Under the pieces are notes generated by a model. That model did not search any database and was not told the DNA's origin. It saw nothing but the letters and a program-made list of their open reading frames with translations. Shown in pieces: positions 5,315-6,377 of a stretch of DNA of 6,377 nt. Positions within the stretch are counted from its first letter, which is position 1. Every line of letters begins with the position of its first letter. The position numbers and the translations under genes were made by a program. This stretch comes from JADJNW01 sp964523725. Its GTDB lineage: Bacteria > Bacteroidota > Bacteroidia > Chitinophagales > Saprospiraceae. The DNA lies in NCBI GenBank assembly GCA_964523725.1, contig CAZGAU010000243.1, positions 1 through 6,377 on the forward strand, read 5' to 3'.

Positions 5315-5353
5315 TTGGGCGGAGCCACGATTAACTCCGCCCAATTTGATTTT
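5315..5353 (+). terminator. Rho-independent terminator
   Basis: TTGGGCGGAG (5315-5324) and CTCCGCCCAA (5335-5344) form a perfect, GC-rich 10-bp stem with a 10-base loop, followed by TTTGATTTT. It lies 35 bp after the small membrane gene and separates that unit from dps. Confidence 0.88.
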
Positions 5354-5411
5354 ATACGCTATTGCTTTTATGATTTTTTATATTTATAAATTTCATAATA
5401 TTTTTAAAATT

Positions 5412-5425
5412 AAATCCCGGGATTT
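5412..5425. promoter_or_regulatory. Perfect 14-bp palindrome at the dps promoter
   Basis: AAATCCCGGGATTT is its own reverse complement and its right end overlaps the candidate -35 box of dps (TTGAACA, 5424-5430). A second dyad, TGAAC-ATCAA-GTTCA (5425-5439), follows at once. A regulator bound here would touch the -35 region. No known operator is recognised. Confidence 0.45.
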
Positions 5426-5452
5426 GAACATCAAGTTCAGGCGCCCGTTTTA
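5424..5452 (+). promoter_or_regulatory. Candidate ECF-type promoter of dps
   Basis: TTGAACA (5424-5430) and CGTTTTA (5446-5452) are separated by 15 bases; the same two heptamers, 16 bases apart, precede the DUF1328 cluster on the other strand. Transcription would start near 5460, leaving about 40 bases before the ATG at 5502. The sigma factor encoded at 898-1413 is the likely reader. The shared motif is seen; recognition is inferred. Confidence 0.55.
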
Positions 5453-5501
5453 GGAAGGAAAGTCATTGATTATTAAAACTTTAAAAAGAAAAACAACCGA
5501 T

Positions 5502-6005
5502 ATGAATTATTTAGGATTTAATAAAGAACAATTAACAAAAGTAGTAAAGGAATTGAATTTGCTGCTGGCAGATTATCATATTTACTATCAAAATCTGCGA
5601 AATTTCCACTGGAATGTAAACGGAGAAAACTTTTTTGATCTGCACGAAAAATTTGAAGCCTTATACAATGATGCCCGTCTGAAAATTGACGAGATAGCGG
5701 AGCGTATCCTGACCCTGCGTCATCGCCCCCTGAGCAACATGTCGGATTACCTGTCTCAGGGCACGGTAGAAGAGGTAGAAATCATACAGGATGACCGCCG
5801 CATGGTGATGAATATTCTGGAAAATCATAAAATTTTGATCGACGATATGCGCCGCGTGATTGAGATGGCAGACAAGGCAGGTGATGAAGGCACGATCGAT
5901 ATGATTGGGGGTTTCCTGGAAAACCTTGAGAAAAAATCCTGGATGTTGGATGTCTGGGCCACAAGAAAAGTGGGCGCATTGGCTTCGAACGACGGCAGCG
6001 CGTGA
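5502..6005 (+). CDS. dps: Dps, DNA-protection/ferritin-like protein
   Basis: This 167-residue protein is a Dps-type mini-ferritin, which forms 12-subunit shells that oxidise Fe(II) with hydrogen peroxide and store the iron, often also shielding DNA. The inter-subunit ferroxidase ligands are all present: His36 (in RNFHWNVNG), His48 and Glu52 (FFDLHEKFE), Asp63 and Glu67 (KIDEIAERI); their spacing equals that of Listeria Dps (31, 43, 47, 58, 62). The later ADKAGDEGT stretch (about 125-133) and SWMLDVW close the four-helix bundle. I chose ATG 5502 because MNYLGF matches the usual Bacteroidota Dps start and the ECF-like promoter would start transcription near 5460. An in-frame TTG at 5466 would add 12 basic residues. 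The next gene follows after 23 bp, so the two are probably co-transcribed. Confidence 0.95.
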   Translation: MNYLGFNKEQLTKVVKELNLLLADYHIYYQNLRNFHWNVNGENFFDLHEKFEALYNDARLKIDEIAERILTLRHRPLSNMSDYLSQGTVEEVEIIQDDRRMVMNILENHKILIDDMRRVIEMADKAGDEGTIDMIGGFLENLEKKSWMLDVWATRKVGALASNDGSA

Positions 6006-6028
6006 TTTTCAATTAAAAACTTACCGTA

Positions 6029-6361
6029 ATGAAAAGAAATTTAAACCAATATGATACCATGACAGAAGCGATTCAAGAGCTAAAAAAGCGTGGGTTCAAA
6101 GACGAATTCAAGCTGGAACAGGATGGTATGCGCAGCCTGAATTCCGATAAGATATACGAACCTGACGATATGAAAATCGTTGAGTATCACAGATTCGAAG
6201 GAATTTCCAATCCCTCTGATATGTCAGCTGTTTTTGCCGTAAAATGCGAGGACGATACCAAAGGAACCATCGTTACCTCCTACGGGACTTACGCCGATAT
6301 CAAATTAATCTCCTTCCTCGATCAGGTAAAAATCAAAAAAATAGATGGACAGGCATCATGA
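6029..6361 (+). CDS. Small conserved protein, often misnamed 'phosphoribosylpyrophosphate synthetase'
   Basis: This 110-residue soluble protein belongs to a small family widespread in Bacteroidota. Its marks are an N-terminal helix YDTMTEAIQELKKRGFKDEF (8-27), a middle VEYHRFEGISNPSDMSAVFAV stretch (about 51-71) and a conserved GTIVTSYGTYAD end (79-90). In databases such proteins often carry the name phosphoribosylpyrophosphate synthetase, but they are a third of that enzyme's size and show no PRPP-binding motif, so that name should not be trusted. No signal peptide or membrane helix is seen. It follows dps by 23 bp and ends inside a terminator hairpin, so it is probably the last gene of a dps operon with a stress-related but unknown role. 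Confidence 0.8.
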   Translation: MKRNLNQYDTMTEAIQELKKRGFKDEFKLEQDGMRSLNSDKIYEPDDMKIVEYHRFEGISNPSDMSAVFAVKCEDDTKGTIVTSYGTYADIKLISFLDQVKIKKIDGQAS

Positions 6362-6376
6362 TGTCTGTCTTTTTTT
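6348..6376 (+). terminator. Rho-independent terminator overlapping the last stop codon
   Basis: GACAGGCAT (6348-6356) pairs with ATGTCTGTC (6361-6369) with one G-U pair around a CATG loop, followed by a run of seven T (6370-6376). The stop codon TGA (6359-6361) lies in the loop and the first base of the right arm. It would end the dps operon. Confidence 0.88.
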
Positions 6377-6377
6377 A

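Noticed and set aside
5782..6012. 76-residue minus-strand frame opposite dps
   Set aside because: Antisense shadow of a complete Dps with all metal ligands.
1..6377. Mobile element, CRISPR array, tRNA, rRNA, or phage lysis cassette
   Set aside because: No transposase, long terminal repeats, spaced direct repeats or RNA gene folds were seen. The holin-like gene belongs to a cellular family and has no endolysin beside it.

Overview
The window looks like a chromosomal stretch from a member of the Bacteroidota. It is AT-rich between genes, Shine-Dalgarno sequences are almost absent, and the gene families (MNYLG-type Dps, DUF1328, YtxH, the small 'PRPP synthetase'-named family, PAS/sigma-54 activator) fit that phylum, perhaps the Saprospiria/Cytophagia side. 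The finer placement is a guess. No mobile element, CRISPR array, tRNA or rRNA was seen.

Left part, minus strand: an ECF sigma factor gene (898-1413) is followed by a compact envelope-stress cluster: a 58-residue DUF1328 membrane protein (578-754), a YtxH-like protein (175-528) and the beginning of a holin-X/YqjE-like membrane protein that runs off the window (1-153). Middle, plus strand: one large sigma-54 activator with four PAS domains (1934-4438). Right part, plus strand: a cysteine-free thioredoxin-like protein (4677-5018), a small two-helix membrane protein (5086-5280), a strong terminator, then Dps (5502-6005) and a small conserved protein (6029-6361) that ends in a second terminator.

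The intergenic DNA suggests how the genes are wired together. A 16-bp palindrome, TCCTGATATATCAGGA, lies just downstream of the activator gene, and a near copy lies upstream of it. Each sits about 90-110 bp upstream of a -24/-12 (sigma-54-like) promoter candidate: one drives the ECF sigma gene leftward, the other drives the thioredoxin-like gene rightward. In addition, a two-part motif, TTGAACA-N15/16-CGTTTTA, typical in form of ECF promoters, lies in front of both dps and the DUF1328-ytxH-holin cluster.

The inferred model is a two-tier stress circuit. A PAS-sensing sigma-54 activator switches on an ECF sigma factor and a redox-dead thioredoxin-fold gene. The ECF sigma factor then switches on DNA/iron protection (Dps) and envelope proteins. 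The gene calls are solid, the regulatory motifs are read directly from the sequence, and the wiring is inference.
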